DNA of 64,000 nucleotides, from assembly GCF_009831215.1 (NCBI RefSeq), contig NZ_WUTW01000004.1:372001-436000 (forward strand), written 5' to 3'. This document shows positions 40,339 to 48,893 of this stretch, piece after piece (the first letter of the stretch is position 1; each line of letters starts with the position of its first letter). The position numbers were made by a program, and so were the translations under genes. The DNA is from Actinomadura rayongensis. GTDB lineage: Bacteria; Actinomycetota; Actinomycetes; Streptosporangiales; Streptosporangiaceae. The notes under the pieces are model-generated. The model ran no database searches. It saw only the letters and a program-made list of their open reading frames with translations, and was not told the origin of the DNA.

Positions 40339-42471
40339 CTAGTTCGGGACGGCGAGGACCAGGGGGAGGACGGCGGGGGCTCCGGCGGAGCGCAGGGCGC
40401 GGGCGGCGACGGTCATCGTCCAGCCCGTGTCGATCCGGTCGTCCACCAGCAGGATCGGGCCGCCCGCCGCGGCGGCGGCGGCGGACGCGACCTGCGGCGG
40501 CAGTGTCTGGGCGTTCCAGACCGAGCGCAGTCGCTGGGCGCTGTTGTGGCGGCGCGGCACCGGTTCGGCGGGGGGCTCGAACGCGCCGGTGAACGGCAGG
40601 CGGCCGATCTCGGCGATGCGGCGCGCGAGCGATCCCACCAGGCGGGGACGGGTCAGCGATCCGAGGGCGACCACGCCCGCCGGTCGCTGATCCCAGTCCC
40701 AGGCGGCCAGCACGCGGACGACCGCGTCCACCAGGTCGGCGGGGACGTCGGCGTCCGGGGCGCCGGGGGCCAGCAGGTCGCGCAGCCGGTTGCCCCAGCC
40801 GGTGTCGGTGAGGCGGCCGAGGGCGCGGCCCGGCTCGGCCAGGTCGGCGGGGGCGATCCGGCCGCCGACGCCGAGGTCGTCCTTCACGCCGGTCGGCCAC
40901 ATGCGGCGCGGCGCCACGTCCACGCCGGGCCGGTGCAGCCGGTCGCGGGCGCGCGCCGTGCCCTCCGCGCTCACCGTCGCGGGGCGCCGCCGGCCGGTGC
41001 AGTTGTCGCAGCGTCCGCACGGCACGGCGGTCTCGTCGTCCAGCAGGCGGCGCAGGAACTCCTCGCGGCAGCCCTCGGTGACGATGTACTCCAGCATCGC
41101 CCGCTGTTCGCGCTCGCGCGCCTCCCGCACGCGGGCGTACCGCTCGCGGTCGTAGGACCACGGCTCGCCGGTGGACGTCCAGCCGCCCTTGACGCGGCGG
41201 ACCGCGCCGTCCACGTCGAGGACCTTGAGCATCATCTCCAGCCGCGACCGGCTGAGGTCGACGCGCGGTTCGAGCGCGCCGGTGGACAGCGGGCGGCCCG
41301 CCGCGTCCAGGACGTCCAGCGTCGCCCGCACGACCGGTTCGGGCGGGAACGCCAGGCTCGCGAAGTACTCCCAGATCCGCCGGTCCTCCGCGCCGGGCAG
41401 CAGGACGACCTCCGCGCGGTCCACCCCGCGGCCCGCGCGGCCGATCTGCTGGTAGTACGCGACCGGGGACTGCGGCGCGCCGACATGGACGATGAAGCCG
41501 AGGTCGGGCTTGTCGAAGCCCATCCCGAGCGCGCTCGTCGCGACCAGGGCCTTCAGCTTGTTGTCGCGCAGGTCGCGTTCGGCCTGGAGGCGTTCGGCGG
41601 GCTCGGTCTGCCCGGAGTACGCGGCGACCTCGTGGCCCCGGTCGCGCAGGTAGCCGGTGATCTCGTGCGCCGCCGCGACCGTCAGCGTGTAGACGATGCC
41701 CGAGCCGGGCAGCGCGTCGAGGTTCTCGCCGAGCCAGGCGATCCGCTGCTCGGCCTCGGGCAGCCGGACGACCGACAGGTGCAGCGAGTCGCGCTCCAGC
41801 GGACCGCGCAGCACGAGTGTGTCGCCCTCGGCGAGCTGTTCGGCGACGTCGGCGGTGACGCGCGCGTTGGCGGTGGCGGTCGTGGCGAGGACGGGGATGC
41901 CCGGCGGCAGGTCGGCGAGCAGGGTGCGCAGCCGCCGGTAGTCCGGACGGAAGTCGTGCCCCCAGTCGGAGATGCAATGGGCCTCGTCCACCACGACGAG
42001 GCCCGCGCCCGCCGCGAGCTTGGGCAGGACCAGGTCGCGGAAGTCGGGGTTGTTGAGCCGCTCGGGACTGACGAGCAGGACGTCCACCGCGCCCCGCTCC
42101 ACGTCGGCGAAGACGCCGTCCCAGTCGTCGGTGTTGGCGGAGTTGACCGTCGCGGCGCGGATCCCGGCGCGCTCGGCCGCGTCGATCTGGTTGCGCATCA
42201 GCGCGAGCAGCGGCGACACGATCACGGTCGGCCCGGCGCCGCGCGTGCGCAGCAGCCGGGTCGCGACGAAGTACACCGCCGACTTGCCCCAGCCGGTGCG
42301 CTGCACGACGAGCGCGCGCCGCCGGTCGACGACGAGCGCGCGGATCGCCGTCCACTGGTCCTCGCGCAGGCGCGCGCCCGCGCCGGCCAGGGCGCGCAGG
42401 CAGGCTTCGGCCTCGTCGCGCAGCGCGTCGACGGTCTCGGGGGCGGCGCCGGGCCGCTCGGAAATGCTCAC
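40339..42471 (-). CDS. RecQ-family helicase fused to a phosphoribosyltransferase-like domain
   Basis: A 710-residue ATP-dependent DNA helicase. Motif I is QRTGWGKSAVYF, motif II VVDEAHCISDWGHDFRPDYR (DEAH), motif III ATTATAN and motif VI QQIGRAGRG. A zinc-type cysteine cluster CGRCDNC near 488-494 follows. After that the usual RecQ winged-helix/HRDC region is replaced by about 190 residues ending in PILLVDDRIDTGWTMTVAA, which is the PRPP-loop motif of phosphoribosyltransferases. Such RecQ-PRTase fusions are common in actinobacteria; the role of the second domain in repair is not known to me. The start is GTG 42471 with AAGGACGG upstream. Confidence 0.92.
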   Translation of the reverse strand: MSISERPGAAPETVDALRDEAEACLRALAGAGARLREDQWTAIRALVVDRRRALVVQRTGWGKSAVYFVATRLLRTRGAGPTVIVSPLLALMRNQIDAAERAGIRAATVNSANTDDWDGVFADVERGAVDVLLVSPERLNNPDFRDLVLPKLAAGAGLVVVDEAHCISDWGHDFRPDYRRLRTLLADLPPGIPVLATTATANARVTADVAEQLAEGDTLVLRGPLERDSLHLSVVRLPEAEQRIAWLGENLDALPGSGIVYTLTVAAAHEITGYLRDRGHEVAAYSGQTEPAERLQAERDLRDNKLKALVATSALGMGFDKPDLGFIVHVGAPQSPVAYYQQIGRAGRGVDRAEVVLLPGAEDRRIWEYFASLAFPPEPVVRATLDVLDAAGRPLSTGALEPRVDLSRSRLEMMLKVLDVDGAVRRVKGGWTSTGEPWSYDRERYARVREAREREQRAMLEYIVTEGCREEFLRRLLDDETAVPCGRCDNCTGRRRPATVSAEGTARARDRLHRPGVDVAPRRMWPTGVKDDLGVGGRIAPADLAEPGRALGRLTDTGWGNRLRDLLAPGAPDADVPADLVDAVVRVLAAWDWDQRPAGVVALGSLTRPRLVGSLARRIAEIGRLPFTGAFEPPAEPVPRRHNSAQRLRSVWNAQTLPPQVASAAAAAAGGPILLVDDRIDTGWTMTVAARALRSAGAPAVLPLVLAVPN

Positions 42472-42560
42472 CCGTCCTTGCTACCAGCCGCCGCCGACGT
42501 CCCGCATCCGGACGGCCGGCCTGTGGATAACCCGCCCGCCGGGCCCCGGACGCCGGAAGG

Positions 42561-42566
42561 TAGCCT
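42561..42566 (+). promoter_or_regulatory. Likely -10 box of the exporter gene
   Basis: TAGCCT, 41 bases before the ATG at 42608, leaving a leader that contains the ribosome site GGGAGG. Confidence 0.4.
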
Positions 42567-42607
42567 GCGAACAAGATCAACCGACGGGACGGGAGGATTT
42601 GCACGGA

Positions 42608-43981
42608 ATGGGCCGGGCGACCGAGCGCGTGCGACGGGGCTGGCAGGCATTGATGAACAACCCTCCGCCCGAACCGCCCGAGGACGAACCCGGTCCCGTC
42701 TTCGACCCCCGCGCCATCGACCTCGTGCTGCGGGTCGGGGAGCTGCTGCTGGCGTCCGGCGAGTCCACCGAGCGGGTCAACGAGGCGATGCTGAGCGTCG
42801 CGGTCGCCTACGAGATCCCGCGCTGCGAGGTGGAGGTCACCTTCACGAGCCTGCTCGTGTCGGCCCATCCCGGCCAGGGTGCTCCCCCGGTGACCGGATC
42901 CCGCGCGATACGACGCCGCACCCCCGCGTACTGGCGGCTCACCGCGCTGCACGAACTCGTCCAGCAGGCGTCCATCGGCATGCTCGGCGTGGACGAGGCC
43001 CGCACCGAACTCGCGCGGATCAAACGCGGCCGGGGCCCGTTCCCGCCGTGGCTGCTCGTGGTGGGGCTCGGGCTCATCGCCGCGTCGGCGGGCGTCCTCG
43101 GCGGCGGCGGGCCGATCGTGGCGGTGACGGCGTTCGTCGCGACCGTCCTCGGCGACCGCACCGCCGCCGCGCTCGCCCGGCGCGGCATCGCCGAGTTCTT
43201 CCAGCTCGCGGTGGCCGCCGCGATCGGCGCGTCGGCGGCCGTGATCGTCGTCGCGCTCGGCAGCCCCGGCCGCGCCCCGACGATCGTGACGGGCGCGATC
43301 CTCGCGCTCCTGCCCGGACGTCCGCTGGTGGCGAGCATCCAGGACGGGATCACCGGCGACCTGCTCAGCGCGGCGGCCCGCCTGCTGGAGGTCTTCCTCA
43401 TCATCGCGGCGATCGTGGCCGGGCTCGGCGCGGTCGTTTACCTGGCCGTCTATGCCGGGGTCCGGGTGGACGTCGGGGACCTGCCGCCCTCACCGGCCCT
43501 GCTCGAACCCGTCCGCGTCCTCGCGGCGGCGGGTGTCGCGGTGACGTTCGCCATCACGCTGGCGGTACCGCGCTCGGTGCTCATTCCGGCGGCGATCGGT
43601 GGCGCCCTGATCTGGATGATCTACGTGTCGCTGCTGCACCTGGAAGTGGCGCCCGTGCTGGCGGCCGGAGTGTCCGCGGTTGTCATCGGCCTCGCCGGGA
43701 GCGCGTACGCGCGACGTAAACAGGCGCCGTCGTTGCCGTTCGTCGTCCCGTCCATCTCGCCGCTGCTGCCCGGTATGACGCTCTACCGATCCATGGTCGA
43801 ATTGAACAGCGGGGACGCCGCCACCGGGGCGCTCAGCTTGGTCGGGGCGCTGTCGATCGCGCTCGCGCTCGCGGCGGGCGTCAACCTCGGCGGCGAGCTG
43901 GTGCGGGCGTTCCAGCACGTCGGGCTGAGCGTGTCCGGACGCGGCGCCCGCCCCGCCGCGCGCCGGACGCGTGGCTTCTGA
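42608..43981 (+). CDS. ThrE-type threonine/serine exporter family membrane protein
   Basis: A 457-residue integral membrane protein. The cytoplasmic N-terminal domain (LVLRVGELLLASGESTERVNEAMLSVA, VEVTFTSLLVSAH) is typical of the ThrE/YjjP family, followed by about ten membrane helices in two blocks: residues about 135-290 and about 305-440. The families export L-threonine and L-serine by proton antiport. Both halves are in one chain, as in Corynebacterium ThrE. The ATG at 42608 has GGGAGG upstream. Confidence 0.88.
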   Translation: MGRATERVRRGWQALMNNPPPEPPEDEPGPVFDPRAIDLVLRVGELLLASGESTERVNEAMLSVAVAYEIPRCEVEVTFTSLLVSAHPGQGAPPVTGSRAIRRRTPAYWRLTALHELVQQASIGMLGVDEARTELARIKRGRGPFPPWLLVVGLGLIAASAGVLGGGGPIVAVTAFVATVLGDRTAAALARRGIAEFFQLAVAAAIGASAAVIVVALGSPGRAPTIVTGAILALLPGRPLVASIQDGITGDLLSAAARLLEVFLIIAAIVAGLGAVVYLAVYAGVRVDVGDLPPSPALLEPVRVLAAAGVAVTFAITLAVPRSVLIPAAIGGALIWMIYVSLLHLEVAPVLAAGVSAVVIGLAGSAYARRKQAPSLPFVVPSISPLLPGMTLYRSMVELNSGDAATGALSLVGALSIALALAAGVNLGGELVRAFQHVGLSVSGRGARPAARRTRGF

Positions 43982-44027
43982 CCTGCGGAAACGGATTCTG
44001 TCGGTGGCGCCGGTTACGTTGCGGAGC

Positions 44028-44354
44028 ATGTACCGACAGGGAGACATCCTCATCGTTCCCGTGGCCGAGGACGCCGTGCCCGCGTCCGTCCGCGCGCTGC
44101 CGCCGACGGCCCGCGACGGACGCGGCCGGATGGTCCTCGCGCTCGGCGAGGCGACCGGCCACGCGCACGCGCTCACCGCCCCCGGCGAGCTGCGCCGCGA
44201 CCCGAACCCCCTCGCGCCCGACCACCTCTGGCTGCCGTCGGGCGGACGCCTCGTCCACGAGGAGCACGCCGCGATCTCGCTGCCCAAGGGCTGGTACCGG
44301 GTGATCCGGCAGCGCGAGTACGTGCCGGGCGCCGTGCGGGTGGTGGCGGACTGA
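44028..44354 (+). CDS. Small conserved partner of DUF6745 protein
   Basis: A 108-residue protein: MYRQGDILIVPVAEDAVPAS, VLALGEATGHAHAL, RLVHEEHAAISLPKGWYRVIRQREYVP. It is all beta in appearance, with a conserved G-H-A-H-A and H-E-E-H that could bind a metal. Its stop overlaps the start of the DUF6745 gene (TGATG), an arrangement I recall from many actinomycetes. Function unknown. No ribosome site is visible before the ATG, so the mRNA may be leaderless. Confidence 0.75.
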   Translation: MYRQGDILIVPVAEDAVPASVRALPPTARDGRGRMVLALGEATGHAHALTAPGELRRDPNPLAPDHLWLPSGGRLVHEEHAAISLPKGWYRVIRQREYVPGAVRVVAD

Positions 44355-45421
44355 TGGAGACCGTCGACCGCGCGAGCCTCCTGCTGTCCTGGCAGGCCGT
44401 CGCCTTCGCCACCGGCGCCGCCGACCGTCCGGCCGCCGAGGCGGGCGTCGCCGCCGCGTACGCCGCCGCCGGGCTGCCCGCCCCCGAGCGGTTCGTCTGG
44501 GTGGGCTCGCCCGCCGCGGGGGCGGTCGCCGCCGCCGCGCTCGGCGGGCACGCGGACGCGCTGCGCGCCGCCGGGCTGGACGTCCCGGACCTGCCCGCCG
44601 CCGGGGCGTCGGTGCGCGACGCCGTCCGGACCCGGCCGTGGGAGCAGGTCCGCGCGCAGGCTCACGCCGCGCTCGGCACGGACGGCTGGCCGCGCGCCTG
44701 GGCCGACACCGGCGCGCTGCTGTGGGACCCGGTGAACAGCGTGGTCACGCGCGTGCGCGCCGCGATCGGCGGGCTCGCCGAGCCGGTCGAGACGGTGCTG
44801 CGCGCCGCGACGCTCGACGCCGTCCTCGGCCAGCAGGACGCGCCGTGGCTCGCCCAGTTCGACGCGCTCGACCTGCTCGAACCGCTGCGCGGCCTCGCCG
44901 GCGCGGCCCGGTCGGCGGGCTGGTGGTGGCCGTACGAGAACCTGGTGATCATCGCCGAGCGGCCCGTCGAGCTGCACCGCGACGAGCCCGGCCGCCTGCA
45001 CCGCGGCGACGGCCCGGCCGTGGCCTGGCCGGACGGCTTCGCGCTGCACGCCTGGCGCGGCATGCCGATCCCGGCCGACTTCGTCCGCACGCTGGACGGC
45101 CTCACCCCCGAGCGCATCCGCGCCGAGGACAACGCCGAGCTGCGCCGCGTCATGCTGGAGATCTACGGCTACGACCGGTACCTCGCCGAGTCGAACGCCA
45201 CGCCGCTGCACCGCGACGAGACGGGCGTGCTGTGGCGGATCGACCTGCCCGATGACGAACCCGTCGTCATGGTGGAGGTGGTGAACTCGACGCCCGAACC
45301 CGACGGCACGAGCCGCACGTACTACCTGCGCGTCCCGCCCGCCACCCGCACCGCCCGCGAGGGCGTGGCCTGGACGTTCGGCGTGGACGCCGCCGACTAC
45401 CACCCGCAAGCCCAGACCTGA
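44354..45421 (+). CDS. DUF6745 domain protein
   Basis: A 355-residue protein of unknown function, cytoplasmic. Landmarks are ASLLLSWQAVAFATGAADRPAAEAGVAAAYAAAGLPAPERFVWVGSP (in parts) at the start, PWLAQFDALDLLEP, the Trp-rich GWWWPYENLVIIAERP, LHRGDGPAVAWPDGFALHAWRGMPIP and ESNATPLHRDETGVLWRIDLP. The H-R-D-G-P-A-x-x-W-P-D-G segment is the mark of the family. It is coupled to the small gene upstream and closed by a hairpin. Confidence 0.82.
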   Translation: METVDRASLLLSWQAVAFATGAADRPAAEAGVAAAYAAAGLPAPERFVWVGSPAAGAVAAAALGGHADALRAAGLDVPDLPAAGASVRDAVRTRPWEQVRAQAHAALGTDGWPRAWADTGALLWDPVNSVVTRVRAAIGGLAEPVETVLRAATLDAVLGQQDAPWLAQFDALDLLEPLRGLAGAARSAGWWWPYENLVIIAERPVELHRDEPGRLHRGDGPAVAWPDGFALHAWRGMPIPADFVRTLDGLTPERIRAEDNAELRRVMLEIYGYDRYLAESNATPLHRDETGVLWRIDLPDDEPVVMVEVVNSTPEPDGTSRTYYLRVPPATRTAREGVAWTFGVDAADYHPQAQT

Positions 45422-45428
45422 CCCCGCT

Positions 45429-45462
45429 CGGGGGCGAACGCGCCCACCCGCGTCCGCCCCCG
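45429..45462 (+). terminator. Terminator after DUF6745
   Basis: CGGGGGCG and ACGCG pair with CGCGT and CGCCCCCG across a CCCACC loop, with single mismatched A/C between the two stem parts. Confidence 0.65.
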
Positions 45463-45561
45463 ACGCGCACGTCCCGTCACCCCCGATCGCGGCTCGTCCT
45501 TCGTCGGGAGGCGGTGCGGTGATCATGCGTTGTGGGAGGTGAACGTGGGTAGTGCGTCGGT

Positions 45562-46653
45562 GTGACGACGGGTGACGGGCCGGGGGCGTTCGGTGATGTT
45601 CCGCGAGGTCTGCGCGCCTCGACGGCCATCGTCGCGTGCCTCATCGTCCTGGCCGTCGGCGGGTGGCTCGTGGCGACCGTGCTGGCGCGGCTCGCGTCGC
45701 TGACGCTGTCGCTGGCCGCCACGCTGCTGCTCGCGGCGCTGATCATGCCGGTCGCGCGGGGGCTGCGGCGGCTGCACGCGCCGCCCTGGCTCGCCGCGCT
45801 CGGCGGTGTGCTGTCGATCGTGGTGATCGTCGCCGGGCCGCTCGCGCTGATCGGGAACGAGACGGTCCATCAGTGGCCGCAGCTGCAGCAGGGGATCGGG
45901 CAGGGCGTCGACCGGATCCGCGAGTGGCTGCTGCACGGGCCGATGCCGATCACTTCACGGCGCATCGACGCCATCGGGGCCGAGATCCGGCACCGCATCA
46001 CCGCGTCCGCGCCCGACCCGGCGGCCGGGGCGAGCGCCGCCGCGCAGGTCGCCGCCGCCGCCGTGCTCGCGCTGCTGCTGGTGTTCTTCGTGCTCAAGGA
46101 CGGCGCGTCGATGTGGGCGTGGACGCTGCGGATGACGCCCGAGCACCTGCGTCCCCGGGTGGACGCCGCCGCCCGCGCCGGGTGGGACTCCCTTGTCGCC
46201 TATGTGCGCGGCACCGTCGTCATCGCGGCCGTGGACGCCACCGGGATCGGGATCGGGCTCGTGATCATCGGGGTGCCGCTGGCCGCGCCGCTCGCGCTGC
46301 TGACGTTCATCGCGGCGTTCGTCCCGATCGTCGGGGCGGCCGTCGCGGGCGCCGCGGCGGTGATCATCGCGTTCGTCAGCAAGGGGATCACCGCCGCGCT
46401 GCTCGTCATCGCGGTCGTCGTCGGGGTGCAGCAGTCGGAGGGGAATCTGCTGCAGCCGCTGATCATGGGACGGGCGCTGCGGCTGCATCCGGCGGTCATC
46501 CTCATCACCGTCACCGCCGGGACGCTGCTGGCCGGGATCGCCGGGGCGGTGGTCGCCGTGCCGATCACGGCGGTCGCCTACCGGGTCTTCCTCACGCTCC
46601 GCGCGCCGCTGCCGATCGCCGCGCCCGAGGCCGACGACGCCGACGCGCCCTGA
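45562..46653 (+). CDS. AI-2E family transporter
   Basis: A 363-residue membrane protein with about eight helices: a pair near residues 18-60, one near 73-95, then helices near 152-172, 213-245, 250-280 and 285-340. The landmarks LLVFFVLKDG, GWDSLVAYVRGTVVIAAVDATGIGIGL and the VQQSEGNLLQPLIMGRALRLHP block are characteristic. Members export AI-2 or other small molecules, or act as Na+/H+ antiporters; which applies here is unknown. GTG start at 45562. A 12-base tandem repeat lies directly after its stop. Confidence 0.9.
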   Translation: MTTGDGPGAFGDVPRGLRASTAIVACLIVLAVGGWLVATVLARLASLTLSLAATLLLAALIMPVARGLRRLHAPPWLAALGGVLSIVVIVAGPLALIGNETVHQWPQLQQGIGQGVDRIREWLLHGPMPITSRRIDAIGAEIRHRITASAPDPAAGASAAAQVAAAAVLALLLVFFVLKDGASMWAWTLRMTPEHLRPRVDAAARAGWDSLVAYVRGTVVIAAVDATGIGIGLVIIGVPLAAPLALLTFIAAFVPIVGAAVAGAAAVIIAFVSKGITAALLVIAVVVGVQQSEGNLLQPLIMGRALRLHPAVILITVTAGTLLAGIAGAVVAVPITAVAYRVFLTLRAPLPIAAPEADDADAP

Positions 46654-46684
46654 CCGGCGCCTCGACCGGCGCCTCGACCGGCGT
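46652..46684. repeat. Short tandem repeat after the AI-2E gene
   Basis: The unit GACCGGCGCCTC is present at 46652-46663 and 46664-46675 and in part at 46676-46684. Confidence 0.7.
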
Positions 46685-46743
46685 TCTCGCAGTCGTTGGT
46701 GCAGACGTCCGACGGTGTTCCGACGGGTCTCGGGGGCGGGGGG

Positions 46744-47271
46744 TCAGGGGGTGCCGAAGGTCGCCCAGATGCACTTGCCGGACGGTTCGACGGGGCGCCA
46801 GCCCCAGCCCGCGGCGAGGGCGGCCACGATGATCAGGCCGCGTCCGCTGGTGCCGAGCGGGTCGGGGTCGGCGGTGCAGGGCGGGGCCGGGTCGTCGTCG
46901 GTGACCTCCAGGACGACGGTGTCCGGACGGCGCGTCACCGCGACCGTCGCCGTCCCCGCGTGCCGGAGGGCGTTGGTGACCAGTTCGCTCGCGACCAGCT
47001 CGGCGTCGTCGGCGAGGCCGTCCAGGCCCCAGGCCCGCAGCGCCGCCCCCACGGTCTCGCGGGCGACGCGGGCCCCCGGCGTCGCGGACGTGAAGGTGAG
47101 CGCGAACCCGTCCGGCGGCGCGGCCGGGCGCGGGACGACGCGGCCCGGCGGATCGGCGCGCCGCCGCTCGGCGGGGAACTCGGCGGGGAACGCGACGCCG
47201 CCGGGCCCCGGCCGCCCGAAGGCGCACTTCGGCTCGGCCACGGGCGGTCCCGCCGGTGGTGTCTCGATCAT
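46744..47271 (-). CDS. HATPase_c anti-sigma-type regulatory protein
   Basis: A 175-residue serine kinase/anti-sigma-type ATP-binding protein. After a Pro-rich N-terminus of about 55 residues comes the ATPase fold: DDAELVASELVTNALRHAG (N box with the Asn), LEVTDDDPAPP (G1 box) and GRGLIIVAALAAGWGW (G2 box). Genes of this kind are regularly found next to XRE/DUF397 pairs in actinomycetes, as here, where it is divergent from such a pair. It may bind a sigma or anti-sigma partner. The ATG at 47271 follows GGGGGAACG. Confidence 0.87.
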   Translation of the reverse strand: MIETPPAGPPVAEPKCAFGRPGPGGVAFPAEFPAERRRADPPGRVVPRPAAPPDGFALTFTSATPGARVARETVGAALRAWGLDGLADDAELVASELVTNALRHAGTATVAVTRRPDTVVLEVTDDDPAPPCTADPDPLGTSGRGLIIVAALAAGWGWRPVEPSGKCIWATFGTP

Positions 47272-47453
47272 CGTTCCCCCGTCTCGGGCCGGCCGTCCCC
47301 CTCGACCGGCCGGCCCGCAATCCTCCGACGGCGTGCGCGCGTCCACGTTCCCCCCGATCTCCGGCCGTCCAGGCCGGAGGAACCTTGCGCAATCATGTGA
47401 TCTCTCTCCGTGACCGTGCGAAGCTGAGCCAAGCGTGCCCCCACCGCGCCGAA

Positions 47454-47485
47454 AATGCAAGGTATGCAGAAACATTCATTGCAAC
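47454..47485 (+). promoter_or_regulatory. Candidate operator before the second XRE gene
   Basis: ATGCAAGGTATGCA followed by CATTGCAA: three TGCA cores within 30 bases in an AT-richer patch directly before the XRE ribosome site. It is placed where an autoregulator would bind. Confidence 0.35.
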
Positions 47486-47508
47486 TTCCCCCCGAAGGAG
47501 GGACGGCC

Positions 47509-48354
47509 ATGTCCGCCCGCAAGCCCGCGCCGACCGTCCGGCTGCGGCGCCTGACCGCCGAGCTGCGCCGCCACCGCCAGGCCGCCGGCCTGACGCGCGA
47601 GGACGTCGTGGAGCGGACCGGGATCAACGCCGCGACCCTGTACCGGATCGAGTCGGCGCGCGTCCGCCCGCAGCCCCGCACGCTGGCCGCCCTCCTGGAG
47701 GCGTACGCGGTGGACGAGCCCGTCCGCGCCGAGCTGACGACACTGCTCAAGGCGGCCGGACAGCGGAGCTGGCTGCACACGCTGGCGTCCGAACTGCCCG
47801 AACGCTACGCCTCCTACATCGAGTTCGAGAGCGAGGCGCAGGAACTCCTCACCTATCAGAGCCTCCACATTCCGGGTCTGCTGCAGACAGCGGACTATGC
47901 CCGTGCGGTGACACGCGGATCCCTGCCGGACGCGGGCGCCGAGGACGTCGAGCGTCGCGTCGAGGCCCGGCTCAAGCGGCAGGCGGCGCTCACCGGAGCC
48001 AAGCCGCTCCGGCTGTGGGCGATCGTGGACGAGGCCGCACTGCGCCGCTCGGTGGGCGGATCCACGGTCATGGCGGCACAACTCGCCCACCTGCGCGAAA
48101 CGGCCGAATCCCCATCCGTCACCCTTCAGGTGATTCCGTTCGACGCCGGTGCGCATCCGGGACTTGTCGGCTCATTCACGCTGATGCGCTTTCCCGAGGC
48201 GGTCGGCCCGGAGGTCGTCTACATCGAGAGCCAGGCGGGCGACCTGTTCCTCGAAGAGCCCGAGGACGTTGACAGGTATAGGGTTTCGTTCGAACATTTG
48301 CGGGCAGTGGCGCTGAGCCCGACGGCGAGCGCCGCGGCGACGTATCGGAATTGA
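47509..48354 (+). CDS. XRE-family regulator with DUF5753 domain (second module)
   Basis: A 281-residue WhiJ-type regulator. The helix-turn-helix covers about residues 12-65 (LTAELRRHRQAAGLTREDVVERTGINAATLYRIES). The DUF5753 region follows, with IPGLLQTADYARAV, RLKRQAAL, IVDEAALRRSVGG, VTLQVIPFDAG and VYIESQAGDLFLEEPEDV. The ATG at 47509 has GAAGGAGGG upstream. The DUF397 gene begins 18 bases after its stop. Together with the divergent HATPase gene it forms the classical three-gene locus. Confidence 0.9.
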   Translation: MSARKPAPTVRLRRLTAELRRHRQAAGLTREDVVERTGINAATLYRIESARVRPQPRTLAALLEAYAVDEPVRAELTTLLKAAGQRSWLHTLASELPERYASYIEFESEAQELLTYQSLHIPGLLQTADYARAVTRGSLPDAGAEDVERRVEARLKRQAALTGAKPLRLWAIVDEAALRRSVGGSTVMAAQLAHLRETAESPSVTLQVIPFDAGAHPGLVGSFTLMRFPEAVGPEVVYIESQAGDLFLEEPEDVDRYRVSFEHLRAVALSPTASAAATYRN

Positions 48355-48372
48355 CCGGAAAGAGGAAGCACA

Positions 48373-48576
48373 ATGGCCGAAGTGCCCAACCCCAGCCGCC
48401 GGTGGCGGAAGAGTTCCGTGAGCGGGGCGACGGAGTGCGTGGAGATCGCCCCGGACGCGGCGGGCGTCCTGATCCGTGACAGCAAGCGTCCCGAGGGCGG
48501 CCTGATCCCCGTGGCCACCGGCGCGTGGACGGCCCTGATCGGTGACATCAAGACCGGGCGGATCACCCCCGCCTGA
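48373..48576 (+). CDS. DUF397 domain protein (second module)
   Basis: A 67-residue protein with the family pattern RRWRKSSVSGATECVEIAPDAAGVLIRDSKRPEGG. Unlike the copy at 4.6 kb it is not overlapping but spaced 18 bases from its XRE partner, with GAAAGAGG upstream. It is followed by a small hairpin, GGAGCGG (48585-48591) with CCGCTCC (48600-48606). Confidence 0.9.
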   Translation: MAEVPNPSRRWRKSSVSGATECVEIAPDAAGVLIRDSKRPEGGLIPVATGAWTALIGDIKTGRITPA

Positions 48577-48893
48577 TCCCCCGTGGAGCGGTCCCCGTCC
48601 CGCTCCGGCTTCCCTCCCGATTCATTTTGCGGCGCGGTGGCATATTTTCAGGAGATCCCTTTGGCCACCGCTCACGGAATCGCCCTGACGTTCGGCGAAT
48701 GAGAAACACCCCGCACTTTTGAAGAACTGGGAAGATTGTCCGGTTCACTGCACGTCTCAGTTGAACCGGAATCAACCTTCCGGTCGGCGCGGTCGTTCAT
48801 TCCCCGCCGATCCGGAAAACGTCCGGCCGGGCCGGGCGCACGACGGAGAAGCCGCGGAACCCGCACCTCCTCACGGCACGGGTTCCGCGGCGG
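48577..48893. other. Intergenic stretch between DUF397 and the STM401x operon
   Basis: 317 bases between convergent units. After the DUF397 hairpin a lower-GC patch (about 48615-48780) contains the inverted pair CGGTGGC/GCCACCG and no convincing gene. It ends in the strong hairpin at 48851-48891. Confidence 0.4.
48851..48891 (-). terminator. Terminator of the STM401x operon
   Basis: GCCGCGGAACCCG (48851-48863) and CGGGTTCCGCGGC (48879-48891) form a perfect 13-bp stem three bases past the last stop codon, followed on the minus strand by TTCTCC. Confidence 0.75.

Noticed and set aside
46652..46684. Tandem repeat as the start of a CRISPR array
   Set aside because: The 12-base units are contiguous without spacers.
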